64,000 nt of DNA, from the NCBI GenBank assembly GCA_949372645.1, contig CASIAP010000005.1, forward strand, positions 62,001-126,000, given 5' to 3'. A program made the translations under genes and the position numbers. Shown piece by piece: positions 35,433-44,274 of this stretch. The DNA is from Candidatus Poseidoniaceae archaeon. GTDB taxonomy: Archaea; Thermoplasmatota; Poseidoniia; Poseidoniales; Poseidoniaceae. The first letter of the stretch is position 1, and every line of letters starts with the position of its first letter. The notes beneath the pieces are model-generated. The model ran no database searches. It had not been told where the DNA came from and saw only the letters and a list, made by a program, of their open reading frames with translations.

Positions 35433-35783
35433 TCATTGAACATTTATGCCATCAAGACCATAATGAAGCAAGCCATCTAAAATTGGTTTTAACATTTCAA
35501 ATAAATCAGTAAAGTGATATTCGACATTAAGCTGAGTTGTAGAGAGATCATTTCTCATAACAATACCAATTTCTTCGAGTTCAGCAAGTCTTCTTGCCAA
35601 CGTAGTTGAATCTGTGAGAGATGATTTCTTTATTTCCGAAAACCGCAGGCCACCTTTACCAGCACCAAGCGCATACAATACATGTAACATTCTTGATTTC
35701 GACAACACGCGAAGAAGTTCTTGTATTCTCTGAGATGCGAGTTCATTTTTGGTTTCCCATTCGGCGAGTGTTGATTCCCCCAT
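35433..35783 (-). CDS. HxlR/ArsR-like winged-helix regulator
   Basis: 116 residues, one winged-helix domain. Residues 15-45 hold the first helices (RIQELLRVLSKSRMLHVLYAL), followed by RFSEIKKSS, the recognition helix SLTDSTTLARRLAELEEIGIV and the wing RNDLSTTQLNVEYHFTD. The order matches HxlR-type regulators that respond to aldehydes or redox stress, although the N-terminal cysteine of many members is absent. It is followed 82 bases later by the aldo/keto reductase on the same strand, a likely target (inference). Confidence 0.75.
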   Translation of the reverse strand: MGESTLAEWETKNELASQRIQELLRVLSKSRMLHVLYALGAGKGGLRFSEIKKSSLTDSTTLARRLAELEEIGIVMRNDLSTTQLNVEYHFTDLFEMLKPILDGLLHYGLDGINVQ

Positions 35784-35893
35784 AGAATGAAGACGGTGGT
35801 GTTCTATTCAAGTCTTCAGTTACAATAATGCAACTAAACAACAGAACATCAATCTGGATTATTCATATTCTTGAGCAGAAAGTCCTCTGTATA

Positions 35894-35921
35894 CCCTCTG
35901 TACATACAGTCCACGCGTCGG
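35894..35921. repeat. 28-base inverted dispersed repeat, copy 1
   Basis: The 28 bases at 35894-35921, starting CCCTCTGTACATACAG and ending CGCGTCGG, occur as an exact reverse complement at 37119-37146. They contain a CTGTA/TACAG inverted repeat and the palindrome ACGCGT. They lie in the 260-base gap upstream of the HxlR-like gene, which otherwise holds a degenerate CCCACTG element and no gene I can support. Confidence 0.8.
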
Positions 35922-36043
35922 TAGCGATACAAACGACCCACTGCGAACCCTTACAACCTATTTTTAGAGTTGCATGGGTAATGGGATAACCCCTTGTAAC
36001 ATATCCGAATTGATTGGTTGATGGTTCAAACAGGACGGTTTTT

Positions 36044-36238
36044 TCATGCCTCTCCACCCATAATCCCAATCAATTCCGCCGCTCCAAATGAACTGTCAGA
36101 GCTAAAAACTTTGAACAGGATGAAGAGGATGACAGTACCAATCACAAGAGGGTAAAGAAGACGGCTGACGAGGGCATAACCATGATTTGCAAGACGGGTA
36201 AGTAAGGTATCGTCTGGAGAAGGTGCTTCATCATCCAT
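36044..36238 (-). CDS. Small single-helix membrane protein, unknown
   Basis: 64 residues from the ATG at 36238; an acidic N-terminus (MDDEAPSPDDTLL), one strong transmembrane helix (LLYPLVIGTVILFILFKVF) and a short polar tail ending GIMGGEA. The frame continues upstream to 36370, but that part is repeat DNA and lacks protein character. Short membrane proteins of this type often act as subunits or regulators of larger complexes. It sits back to back with the cytochrome b561 gene. Real but unconfirmed. Confidence 0.5.
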   Translation of the reverse strand: MDDEAPSPDDTLLTRLANHGYALVSRLLYPLVIGTVILFILFKVFSSDSSFGAAELIGIMGGEA

Positions 36239-36282
36239 ACTGAGAAGCCCGACATTCCGATATCTAAATGTAACCCACTGTA

Positions 36283-36303
36283 CTAAATCATTCAATGATT
36301 TAG
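36283..36303. promoter_or_regulatory. Perfect 21-base palindrome in the 36.2-36.4 kb divergent region
   Basis: CTAAATCATT and AATGATTTAG are perfect 10-base arms around a single C at 36293. The element lies between the small membrane-protein gene (start 36238) and the cytochrome b561 gene (start 36413) and is followed by the GGGGACCCC palindrome and the AAAGGGTACCGTTTGTAT repeat. It could be an operator or part of the repeat element. Confidence 0.45.
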
Positions 36304-36306
36304 CGA

Positions 36307-36351
36307 GGGGACCCCTTCCGAATACCCCGTTTGAAAGGGTACCGTTTGTAT
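36307..36351. repeat. Intergenic repeat element, second copy
   Basis: GGGGACCCC at about 36307-36315 and AAAGGGTACCGTTTGTAT at 36334-36351 repeat elements seen after taw1 (32643-32685), with one mismatch in the 18-base part and T/A exchange at the centre of the palindrome. A shorter reverse-oriented relative (ATATACGAACGGTTAC) is at 37173-37188. Confidence 0.5.
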
Positions 36352-36412
36352 GACTTATTTCTAATATCATTTAGATGAGAACTTCTAATAGTAGTTTACT
36401 TCACAGGATTTT

Positions 36413-37018
36413 ATGCAAAAATCCCATACGTCACTTGCAAAAGTGATTCATTGGCTTTTTGTAATTCTCTATGTTTATGGTATCTTCAAACAGGTAAATG
36501 AGTTGGAAGATTTAGAAGATTCAGGATTACTCATCTTTGAGGTGTTTTTTGCTAGTTTCTTTCTTCTCATTGTTTTGATACGATACTTCTACATGAGGCG
36601 TTTTGAGACATTCCTCGGTGCAAGTGAACCAGTTCATATCGTTCATTATTACTTTGCAAGAACAGTTCACAAAGCAATGTATGCCTGCTTCATTCTTTTA
36701 CCGCTGACAGGCTTGATGATCGCCGGATTGTACAGTCAAGGATACACGGTAAACGCAACGCCTGATGAAGAGCAAACCGTTATGGATTTAGTATTGGATT
36801 TGCATGGGGGTGTAGCAGATCTCAGTTATATGCTTATTTTCCTTCACATCGGAGCAGCAATTTACTCTCGACTCAAAGGCGAAGGGGTTTGGTCATCAAT
36901 GGTTCCAATTTTGAATAAAGAGAAACCAACAACTAACAAAATGATAACTAAGATATCTTCTGTAGAGAATAAAATTTACGATAAAGTCGAAGGTTACTTC
37001 ACTTCTAAGAAGAAGTAA
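36413..37018 (+). CDS. Cytochrome b561-family membrane protein
   Basis: 201 residues with four transmembrane helices. Heme-ligand histidines in the usual places: H13 in AKVIHWLFVILY, H in ARTVHKAMYACF on helix 2-3 and H in FLHIGAAIYSRL on the last helix, with a further DLHGG before it. Such di-heme proteins pass electrons between quinol and another carrier, for example superoxide or an external partner. The C-terminal 40 residues are basic and cytoplasmic. No tightly linked partner enzyme is seen; the SGNH-like lipoprotein follows after a repeat-bearing gap. Confidence 0.85.
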   Translation: MQKSHTSLAKVIHWLFVILYVYGIFKQVNELEDLEDSGLLIFEVFFASFFLLIVLIRYFYMRRFETFLGASEPVHIVHYYFARTVHKAMYACFILLPLTGLMIAGLYSQGYTVNATPDEEQTVMDLVLDLHGGVADLSYMLIFLHIGAAIYSRLKGEGVWSSMVPILNKEKPTTNKMITKISSVENKIYDKVEGYFTSKKK

Positions 37019-37118
37019 GTGAACTGGCCTTTAGTCACAAATCAAATCATGCTATGTGTATTGCATGATCCAATCTAGCTAACACTGCTTCGTGAGTCAT
37101 CTCAGTCATTGTAGGGTG

Positions 37119-37146
37119 CCGACGCGTGGACTGTATGTACAGAGGG
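37119..37146. repeat. 28-base inverted dispersed repeat, copy 2
   Basis: Exact reverse complement of 35894-35921. It lies in the 181-base gap between cytochrome b561 and the lipoprotein gene. The same gap has an ATCATGC/GCATGAT inverted repeat (about 37046-37069) and the ATATACGAACGGTTAC fragment (37173-37188), so it is largely repeat DNA. Confidence 0.8.
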
Positions 37147-37199
37147 GGTTACACCACTGTCACAAAAGTTCAATATACGAACGGTTACTTAGAAAATAC

Positions 37200-38087
37200 A
37201 TGAACAAAAATATCACATTTCTAACTGTTTTTTTGATTGTAATGATGTCATTATCAGGTTGTTTAGGCTCCGGCCGAGGTAATGGTGGAAATGACGAGAA
37301 TAATGATGGTCATGAGGGGGACATGGGGTCGGCGGAAGAAGTCAACGCTGAAGACTACAATGTCCTTTACATCGGCCATAGTTTTGGACGCATTTTTGCA
37401 TTAACACTGCAGGATTACGCACACACTGCTGGATTTACGAACCACTCGCAATTCATTGAAATGAGTGGAGGTGCTTCTGGAGCTCCTGATGCATTGTGGG
37501 CGGATGATGGTCACCGTGAAAACATCAAGGATTACCTGGACACAGGAGAAATTGATGTGTTGATTATGATCTGTTGCAGTATTGAATTCATGGAAAACGG
37601 TCTTCAATCAGATGTAGCAATTTGGAACTTCTCCTCGTATGCCGTGGAAAAAAACCCTGAGATTCGAATTGGTCTGGCTCTACCATGGAAAGATTTCCCT
37701 GCAGAATATGAGAATGGTACAGAGTACAGGAATCAATCAGATATTGCCTACAATAGCTGGGCGAATCTCTCCACAAATTTGAGTGCAGATTTCCCAACAG
37801 CCGACGTCTTTACTTTCCATCATGGGGCTGTGATGTATGAACTTCGAGATATGTTTGAAGCGGGTGAGTTGGAGAATGATATTGATCAACTTACAGGATC
37901 TCATGCGACTTCCATCTTCACTGACCCAAAAGGCCATGCTGGTCAAATTGCTATTGATACTGGGACTCTAATTTGGCTTCATGCAGTTCATGGTTTCGAA
38001 CCTTTGAATATGCCAGAATTTACTCAGTGGGACACAGACATTCGAGTCATTGCAGACTCTGTTCTCGATGAAGAAAATCAGGAGTAG
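37200..38087 (+). CDS. SGNH/GDSL-like lipoprotein hydrolase
   Basis: 295 residues from the ATG at 37200, which starts a lipoprotein signal peptide (FLTVFLIVMMSLSGC, lipobox LSGC); the frame is open upstream into repeat DNA. After a glycine/asparagine-rich linker the domain begins VLYIGHSFGRIFALTL, an SGNH block I in the GxS form of the DUF4886 subgroup, and later has DPKGHAGQIAIDTGTLIW, which may supply the D-x-x-H-like pair of block V. Probably an anchored esterase or acetylhydrolase outside the cell; substrate unknown. The 96-base repeat begins four bases after its stop. Confidence 0.75.
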   Translation: MNKNITFLTVFLIVMMSLSGCLGSGRGNGGNDENNDGHEGDMGSAEEVNAEDYNVLYIGHSFGRIFALTLQDYAHTAGFTNHSQFIEMSGGASGAPDALWADDGHRENIKDYLDTGEIDVLIMICCSIEFMENGLQSDVAIWNFSSYAVEKNPEIRIGLALPWKDFPAEYENGTEYRNQSDIAYNSWANLSTNLSADFPTADVFTFHHGAVMYELRDMFEAGELENDIDQLTGSHATSIFTDPKGHAGQIAIDTGTLIWLHAVHGFEPLNMPEFTQWDTDIRVIADSVLDEENQE

Positions 38088-38090
38088 CGG

Positions 38091-38186
38091 CATATCATTC
38101 CCACGAAATCGCAAGGGTTCTCACAAACCCCTCAAGACATTATGGAGGAGTACAATGGGTGTTTAGTCCCCCAGTACACTGCCTAC
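38091..38186 (+). repeat. 96-base dispersed repeat, copy 2
   Basis: Inverted copy of 34118-34213, about 92% identical by my count. It follows the lipoprotein stop immediately and remains open in the same frame for about 50 codons past that stop, so it could represent replacement of the former 3' end. The rest of the 38088-38337 gap holds no gene I can support. Confidence 0.8.
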
Positions 38187-38337
38187 TCTCTGTATTTATT
38201 CAAAGGGTTGCTAAATAATCGCATGCACATGGCCATTTTGGCTGTATTTCTCTTTGAGTAGTACTTACTTACTGCGGCCATAAAATTTAGAGTTGTTCTA
38301 CCAATAAAAATAATAATCGAACTTCAAAGGAGAAGAT

Positions 38338-38889
38338 ATGGATGTTATATCACACTGGCTATGGGCCATGGCTGTTACACGTGGGAAAGTGAAAGCAAGA
38401 GTGGCTGGTCCAATGGGAGTATTGCCTGACTTAGTAGCATTTATTCCAGCTTCGATTGTTGGAGGACTTTCTGGATTTCAGAAACCAGAGATTGATGATA
38501 GTACTGTTACTGCAGACTTTCATCCACTCTCTTGGGAGATTTACCAATGGAGCCATAGCGTAATTATTGTTACAGTTTGTTGTCTATTAACTTGGCTTTA
38601 CCTCGAGAAAAAGGGAACTCCTAAACTCATGCAGGATTTATTTCTCTCTACCTATACGCCTGGAAAACAAGCATTGTTACTTTGGACTCCTTGGTTTTTT
38701 CATATTTTGACAGATATACCATCGCACACCCTCAGATTTTTCCCGACTCCAGTATTTCATCCGTTTTCAGACCTCATGTTTGATGGGGTCCGATGGTCAA
38801 CCCCATGGTTTTGGTTTACGAACGCTACATTACTAGCTGCGACTTGGATTTTCATTCTTTACAAGGAAAAGAAAATATTCTCTCAATAA
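38338..38889 (+). CDS. YdjM/DUF457-like membrane-bound metal-dependent hydrolase
   Basis: 183 residues with about four hydrophobic helices. Features of the YdjM/LexA-binding-related group: an early histidine (MDVISHWLWAM), GPMGVLPDLV with an aspartate, QWSHSVIIVTV with the HS pair, and FHILTDIPSH with H-x(3)-D-x(3)-H. These residues likely bind a metal at the membrane face. Function of the family is not established. A purine-rich AAAGGAGAAG ribosome-binding site precedes the ATG. Base composition looks lower in GC than flanking genes, in keeping with the accessory patch. Confidence 0.7.
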   Translation: MDVISHWLWAMAVTRGKVKARVAGPMGVLPDLVAFIPASIVGGLSGFQKPEIDDSTVTADFHPLSWEIYQWSHSVIIVTVCCLLTWLYLEKKGTPKLMQDLFLSTYTPGKQALLLWTPWFFHILTDIPSHTLRFFPTPVFHPFSDLMFDGVRWSTPWFWFTNATLLAATWIFILYKEKKIFSQ

Positions 38890-38945
38890 AAATCAATCAA
38901 GGTCTTTGCGTGGGTCGATTTTCTCGCTACCCATTGCTCAACCAT

Positions 38946-39533
38946 CTATTCAGAAGGGACCCACTGCTTGTGCTTCTTCATGGACGTTTTGAACGCCTCG
39001 CTCTCGAGGTTTTCTGCAAGCCATGAATGGACATTGCCCCAATCTTGTACATCGAACCAATCTCGGTCATGATTCGCAAATTGTCGAACAAAGGGGAAGA
39101 GGGTATCACTGAGGTTCATTGGAATCGCTTCATCTTGGCCGAGAAGAGAGTCAAGATCAAGGAGGTACTTCGAAGCTGCAGCACGTTGCTCAATCTCGTC
39201 AACATCTTCGTAACGGTTCGGATACTTGTATCGGTCTAAATGAAATTTGAATTCGTTATCGTTCCGCCCGACCCAATGAGCCTCTGCTTCACTCAATTTC
39301 CAGCTGAGTACATGCTGCATAATCTCAAGGCTCTCTTCAATGACCGTTCCGTCCTGAAGAAGAAGAATAGGAACGGTTCCTTTCGGTGAGATCTCCATCA
39401 TGTGTTCTGGACGGTCTCGTAAAATGACTTCTCGATGTTCAACTTGATAGCCCGTTCGAACAATCGACATTCGAGCACGCATTGCATAGGGGCATCGTCG
39501 AAACGAGTAGAGAATAGGAAGTTGATGAGCCAT
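38946..39533 (-). CDS. Glutathione S-transferase / glutaredoxin-2-like protein
   Basis: 195 residues. An N-terminal thioredoxin-fold domain with SFRRCPYAMRAR (redox cysteine C14, CPYA as in Grx2-like proteins), KGTVPILLLQDGTVIEESLEI (cis-proline and the ES glutathione-binding motif), then an all-helical C-terminal GST domain. Archaea generally lack glutathione, so the thiol partner is uncertain; the gene looks bacterial in origin (inference). It is 15 bases after the Gmd stop on the same strand side, i.e. downstream of gmd in the same direction. Confidence 0.85.
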   Translation of the reverse strand: MAHQLPILYSFRRCPYAMRARMSIVRTGYQVEHREVILRDRPEHMMEISPKGTVPILLLQDGTVIEESLEIMQHVLSWKLSEAEAHWVGRNDNEFKFHLDRYKYPNRYEDVDEIEQRAAASKYLLDLDSLLGQDEAIPMNLSDTLFPFVRQFANHDRDWFDVQDWGNVHSWLAENLESEAFKTSMKKHKQWVPSE

Positions 39534-39548
39534 TGAATGGCCTCCGAA

Positions 39549-40613
39549 TCATTCTGGTGGAATTGGAGGAGCATAGCCACCGTTCACGGCTTCTTGGACA
39601 AGAGCCATGTCGGAATCAACCATCATCTGAACCAATTCTTCAAACGAGGTTCCTGGAACCCATCCGAGTTCCTTCTCAGCAAGAGCAGGGTCTCCAATCA
39701 ACAAGTCAACTTCAGCAGGACGGAAGAATTTCGGATTCGTGCGAACTCGAATATTTCCGTTTTGGTCGGTTGCGATGGTATCAACACCTTCACCCGACCA
39801 TGTAAGGTCCATACCTACATGTGAGAAACCGAGCGTGATCATGTCTCGAACACTGTGTGTTCGACCTGTAGCAACAACGAAGTCTTCAGGAGTGTCTTGC
39901 TGCAGCATGCGCCATTGCATTTCGACATAATCTCCTGCAAAGCCCCAATCGCGCTTTGCATCAACATTGCCAATCCAAAGGCATTCATCAAATCCATGAG
40001 CAATACGTGCAGCAGTCATGGTGACTTTACGAGTGACGAATTCAAGTCCACGCCGTGGACTTTCGTGATTGAAAAGAATACCAGTGCAAGCAAACATGTC
40101 GTAAGATTCACGGTAGTTACGAGTGATCTCAAAGGCGAACACCTTCGCGCATCCATACGGTGAACGTGGATGGAATGGCGTGTCTTCAGTTTGAGGGACG
40201 TCTCGGACTTTACCGTATTGTTCAGAGGAACCAGCTTGATAGAAACGGCAATTCGGAGCATGCTTTCGAATCGCTTCCAGGCAACGAAGTGCACCTAAAC
40301 CGGTGATATCTGCAGTCATCATTGGGGAGCGCCAAGATTCTGGAACAAAGGACATTGCACCAAGGTTGTAGAATTCATCTGGCTGGGACATAGCCACTGC
40401 ATTATCGATTGAGTTTTGGTCTGCAAGATCGCCGTTGACCAAATTGAAATTTTCATGTGTTAACAAGTGATTGATGAGGCTTCGACCTGAGGTAGGTTGA
40501 GAGACTCGACGAACCAAACCATAGACGGCGTAGCCCTTTTCCAACAACAATTCTGCGAGGTACGAACCGTCTTGACCAGTGATTCCGGTAACCATGGCTG
40601 TCTTTCCGCTCAT
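39549..40613 (-). CDS. gmd: GDP-mannose 4,6-dehydratase
   Basis: Converts GDP-mannose to GDP-4-keto-6-deoxymannose, precursor of fucose, rhamnose and related sugars. 354 residues from the ATG at 40613 (an upstream ATG at 40742 adds a non-homologous leader). Rossmann motif [30 protein letters not shown] with the catalytic T/S-E pair, [13 protein letters not shown] with the YxxxK motif, and [18 protein letters not shown] are all standard for Gmd. Divergent from a glycosyltransferase, in keeping with surface-glycan or S-layer glycosylation. Confidence 0.95.
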   Translation of the reverse strand: MSGKTAMVTGITGQDGSYLAELLLEKGYAVYGLVRRVSQPTSGRSLINHLLTHENFNLVNGDLADQNSIDNAVAMSQPDEFYNLGAMSFVPESWRSPMMTADITGLGALRCLEAIRKHAPNCRFYQAGSSEQYGKVRDVPQTEDTPFHPRSPYGCAKVFAFEITRNYRESYDMFACTGILFNHESPRRGLEFVTRKVTMTAARIAHGFDECLWIGNVDAKRDWGFAGDYVEMQWRMLQQDTPEDFVVATGRTHSVRDMITLGFSHVGMDLTWSGEGVDTIATDQNGNIRVRTNPKFFRPAEVDLLIGDPALAEKELGWVPGTSFEELVQMMVDSDMALVQEAVNGGYAPPIPPE

Positions 40614-40729
40614 GACTTGCCGTAGGCGCCTCCCTTTTTGAATCGGTCGCGTCTCCGAATATCCAAACTGTATAACAATTCGACCGGTCAAGGGAGGATT
40701 TGAAGGTGAGTCGCCCAGTGTCGAGGTCA

Positions 40730-42016
40730 ATGGCTGCTTCAAAGGATGGAGAGAAGAGCGGTCTACGCGTCCTCATTGTTCGTGGCTCATTCGCTTCACT
40801 GGGCGGTGCTGAGCGCGAACTGCTTCAACTCATTCGAGCGACAGCGCAACGCTGGGAAGTAAGTTTGGCGTGTCTCGATTTCTCTGAAGATGCCAAAGCT
40901 TTGCTCGATGATGCCTCTGTTCGCCTACTTTTACCAACCAATCCAATACAATGGCCGAATGGTGCGGTTGCCGAGATCATGGCTAAAGCAAGTACATCGG
41001 CTGAGAAAATGTGGAGGAACATCGAAATCCCCTGGGACGATTTTGATGCTGTCCACATCTCAGTCTGTCGTGGTTCACTCGAACTTCTGCCCTTGATTCC
41101 TGCCCATCTCCCCGTGCATTACCACTGCCTAGAACCTCCGCGATGGTTGTATGAAGATGTTCTGCACCGTCAGATTGATGGTACTCCAAAGCAATCTTTG
41201 TGGCTGACAAAAATGTTGTTTACCCGCCAACGTAAGCGAGACAGAGCCTATGTCAAAAAACTCATTCAACGACCGAAAGCTTCCATTTCAGGGAATTCAA
41301 TGTGGATCCAAAAACGACTCAATGTTGTCTACGGTTTAGCGTGTGATGCATCCAAAGAAAACGGCCAGCCACCTCTACGTGACACCAATGGTTGTCCACT
41401 TGAAGCCACGCACGTCATGCATGTTATCGACTGGACTCTATGGCCAAAAAAAGCGTCAAAAGAAGAGCGAAGTGCTCTCAAAAATGTTGAGGCGGTTCCA
41501 GAACACTACGTTGTCACTGTCGGCCGTATCTCTCATGTGAAAGGAACTTGGGAAACATTGCAATCTTTAGCAAATACTCAACTCGCTTTGGTTCAAGTTG
41601 GAGGTGGAGATGAAGCTGACAAAACCGCTCTCATCGCTGAAGGAAAGAGAATTGGGGTTGAAGTTGTATGTATGCCGCGCCTTTCTCAAACTCAACTCTG
41701 TGCCTTGATTCGAGGAGCACGGGCAATGGTGAGTCATGCACATCATGAACCGTTCGGACTCACACCGATTGAAGCCATGGCCATCGGAGTTCCTGCACTC
41801 ATGGTCGATGAAGGTGGATTTGCATGTACCATGGCGTCTGTCGAATCTGGACTGCTTCTTGCTCGCAATGACCTCAGCTCTTGGAAAGCGGCCTACTTAG
41901 ATGCCAAAGACCCTATTTTGAGAGAGGCTTGGGCAAAGGCTGGAAGACCGTATGTGGAGAAGAACTTTACCCTTGAAGTTCAGATTGCTGCACTTGAACG
42001 AATGTTTTTGCTATGA
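40730..42016 (+). CDS. GT4-family glycosyltransferase
   Basis: About 428 residues from the ATG at 40730; the frame is open from TTG 40700. The N-terminal Rossmann domain has [22 protein letters not shown] (GGAE acceptor loop), and the C-terminal domain has [18 protein letters not shown] and [19 protein letters not shown], the E-x7-E motif that binds the nucleotide sugar. Retaining mechanism expected. Donor and acceptor unknown; divergent gmd suggests deoxyhexose or mannose chemistry. An insert around residues 150-235 is basic. Confidence 0.88.
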   Translation: MAASKDGEKSGLRVLIVRGSFASLGGAERELLQLIRATAQRWEVSLACLDFSEDAKALLDDASVRLLLPTNPIQWPNGAVAEIMAKASTSAEKMWRNIEIPWDDFDAVHISVCRGSLELLPLIPAHLPVHYHCLEPPRWLYEDVLHRQIDGTPKQSLWLTKMLFTRQRKRDRAYVKKLIQRPKASISGNSMWIQKRLNVVYGLACDASKENGQPPLRDTNGCPLEATHVMHVIDWTLWPKKASKEERSALKNVEAVPEHYVVTVGRISHVKGTWETLQSLANTQLALVQVGGGDEADKTALIAEGKRIGVEVVCMPRLSQTQLCALIRGARAMVSHAHHEPFGLTPIEAMAIGVPALMVDEGGFACTMASVESGLLLARNDLSSWKAAYLDAKDPILREAWAKAGRPYVEKNFTLEVQIAALERMFLL

Positions 42017-42050
42017 CGAGACGTCTGCTTATACTAATCTGTAAGCTTCA

Positions 42051-44135
42051 TCATGCATTCGTATAGGTTGGCTTTCGACCTTCAATCAATGCTGATAAGC
42101 CTTCAAGTGAATCAGCAGTTGAGAAAATGTCGGTAAGTCGGTCAAGTTCCAATTGTAATCCTTCTGAAAGGTTCGTGTTCGCACTTTCATCAATCAGTGC
42201 ACTGGCCATCGACAAAGCAATAGGTGCCGTGCGAGAGAGGGATTTGAGTTGACGGCTCACGTTTCGGTCTGCTGAATCAAATCCGCCAGGACAGTTTCCA
42301 ACCATCAAATCTACCATGTTTTCATCGGCGAAAAAGGAGGTTGCAAAAACAGCGACTGCGCTCTCTGGTTGAGCAGGTTGACCAGGATACTTGTTAGCTG
42401 GCTTTCCATTCATAGCAAGTTCAGCAACGCACGAACTGACACCGGACACATCGACCAAGTGTGTGAGTAATCCAAGTTCTGCTGCGGTCGAAGCATCCAT
42501 GAAGTTTCCTGCGAGAACTGCCCAACGTGCTGCTGGGATTCCACAGATTCGAGCAGGTCGTTGCGAGCCACCAAGTCCGGGATAGATTCCGATCGAAGTC
42601 TCAGGGAATCGGAATTGCGTTCGACGAGTTCCGATTCGATAATCGCAGGATAAGGCTAATTCCAAGCCACCACCAAGAGCAAGACCGGTGGTCAAAGCGA
42701 CGGTTGTTTTAGAAGAGGATTCAAGTTTGTCAAGAACAACATGCCCGTTAGCTGTAAATTCGACAATATCGGGAATGGCATCAGCACGTATTTTGTCAAC
42801 AAAGAATTTGACATCTGCACCGGCAACGAATGCCTTACCAGCACCATCGAGTACAATCGTATGAACTGAATCATCGGCATTGACGAGGTCCAATGCCTCA
42901 CCAAGTTGTGAGACGACCGTTTCATTGAGCGCATTCATTGCTTCGGGTCGATTAATTGTTACCGTTGCAATACCTTGATCAATTGAAGTGTCAATATATG
43001 AGAAATTCCAGTTTTTGTCACCTTGATCTACAAAGAATTGTGGGACATTCCATGCACGGGCAGCATCGGATTCAGCAGCCAAGTCAGCATAGGCTTGAGC
43101 CATTCGACTGGAGGCAGCAACGCCGACTTTGTTCATCATTTCGAACGGTCCACGAGCCCAACGAAGTCCAACTTTTGCTCCACGGTCCACGTCTTCCATC
43201 GAACAAACGCCTTCATCGACAATTTGAGCCGCAACTCCAAAGACAACACCGTACAAGCGTTCTGAAATAACGGTGTATTGTTCATCGGAATAGGATTCAT
43301 CTCCTTCGATGGACCAGTGTTCATTGGCTTCGATTAAATCCCGAAGATTTTGAGCCCCGTTATAGCGAGGAGTATGCAACTGTTCTGATAAATAATCGGT
43401 CGAATGCAGAGCAATTGGCGGTCCTGTAAGGTTCATCAAACCAAATGGCCCTAAGCCGATTCGGAATGCTTTGCGCGCTGCTGCATCGATTTGAGTTGCT
43501 GTAGCAACGCCTTCTTCCATCAGTAAGCAGGCTTCATTCAACCAAGGGACAAAGAAACGGTTGACTACAAAACCAGGACGGTCTGCACAGACGATGACAA
43601 CCTTGCCGAGCATCTTGCAGTACTGGACAACTTTTTCAACGGTTTCAGGGCTTGATGCATGAGCAGGTATGACTTCAACCAAGCGGTTTTTTGCAGGATG
43701 GAAAAAGAAATGCAAACCGACAAACCGGTCTGCACGACCGGTTGCTTCTGCAAGTGCATTGACCGATAATGACGAGGTGTTTGAAGCGAGGATTGTATCT
43801 GGACCGCATGCTTTGTCTAACGTGTTGAAGACAGCTGTTTTGATATCAAAATCTTCAAACACTGCTTCGATCACTAAATCGGTATCAATGGCAGTATTCT
43901 CTACACCGACAACGCCTGTGATTCGACCCTCAATCGCTTCAACTTGAGCTGGAGAAAATATTCTGCGTTCAACAGCTTCTGAAAGGAAGTTCGAGATAAT
44001 GCCTTGACCTCGGTCAACCCATTGTTGCTCTCGGTCTACCATTTGCACATCAAATTCTTCTTGTGCTGTTTTTTGAGCGATACCTGAACCCATGTTTCCT
44101 GCTCCGACAATCGCTACACGCTGAATAGGTTGCAT
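42051..44135 (-). CDS. 3-hydroxyacyl-CoA dehydrogenase / enoyl-CoA hydratase fusion
   Basis: 694 residues. The N-terminal half is 3-hydroxyacyl-CoA dehydrogenase: NAD motif VAIVGAGNMGSGIAQ, NTSSLSVNALAE, GLHFFFHPAKNRLVEVI (catalytic H) and RPGFVVNRFFVPWLNEA, followed by the second dehydrogenase domain. The C-terminal third is a crotonase: GADVKFF, LGGGLELALSCDYR and FPETSIGIYPGLGGSQR supply the oxyanion hole and both catalytic glutamates. The order is opposite to FadB/FadJ (hydratase first) but common in archaea. It hydrates enoyl-CoA and oxidises the product in beta-oxidation or related C4 chemistry. Confidence 0.93.
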   Translation of the reverse strand: MQPIQRVAIVGAGNMGSGIAQKTAQEEFDVQMVDREQQWVDRGQGIISNFLSEAVERRIFSPAQVEAIEGRITGVVGVENTAIDTDLVIEAVFEDFDIKTAVFNTLDKACGPDTILASNTSSLSVNALAEATGRADRFVGLHFFFHPAKNRLVEVIPAHASSPETVEKVVQYCKMLGKVVIVCADRPGFVVNRFFVPWLNEACLLMEEGVATATQIDAAARKAFRIGLGPFGLMNLTGPPIALHSTDYLSEQLHTPRYNGAQNLRDLIEANEHWSIEGDESYSDEQYTVISERLYGVVFGVAAQIVDEGVCSMEDVDRGAKVGLRWARGPFEMMNKVGVAASSRMAQAYADLAAESDAARAWNVPQFFVDQGDKNWNFSYIDTSIDQGIATVTINRPEAMNALNETVVSQLGEALDLVNADDSVHTIVLDGAGKAFVAGADVKFFVDKIRADAIPDIVEFTANGHVVLDKLESSSKTTVALTTGLALGGGLELALSCDYRIGTRRTQFRFPETSIGIYPGLGGSQRPARICGIPAARWAVLAGNFMDASTAAELGLLTHLVDVSGVSSCVAELAMNGKPANKYPGQPAQPESAVAVFATSFFADENMVDLMVGNCPGGFDSADRNVSRQLKSLSRTAPIALSMASALIDESANTNLSEGLQLELDRLTDIFSTADSLEGLSALIEGRKPTYTNA

Positions 44136-44274
44136 GAACTTGCCAACAAAACTCTATTCAAGAACACTGCGGAGAGAAGTTCTCACACTTTGATAGATAT
44201 GGGATGAGGTTCTTGCTTGATGAGGGCTGGTCGAAACAGACCCTGTTGAGTAACAGTCTTTTGATTCAAGAGGG

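Noticed and set aside
36239-36370. 44-residue extension of the small membrane protein
   Set aside because: Lies over a palindrome and repeat element; no hydrophobic or family pattern.
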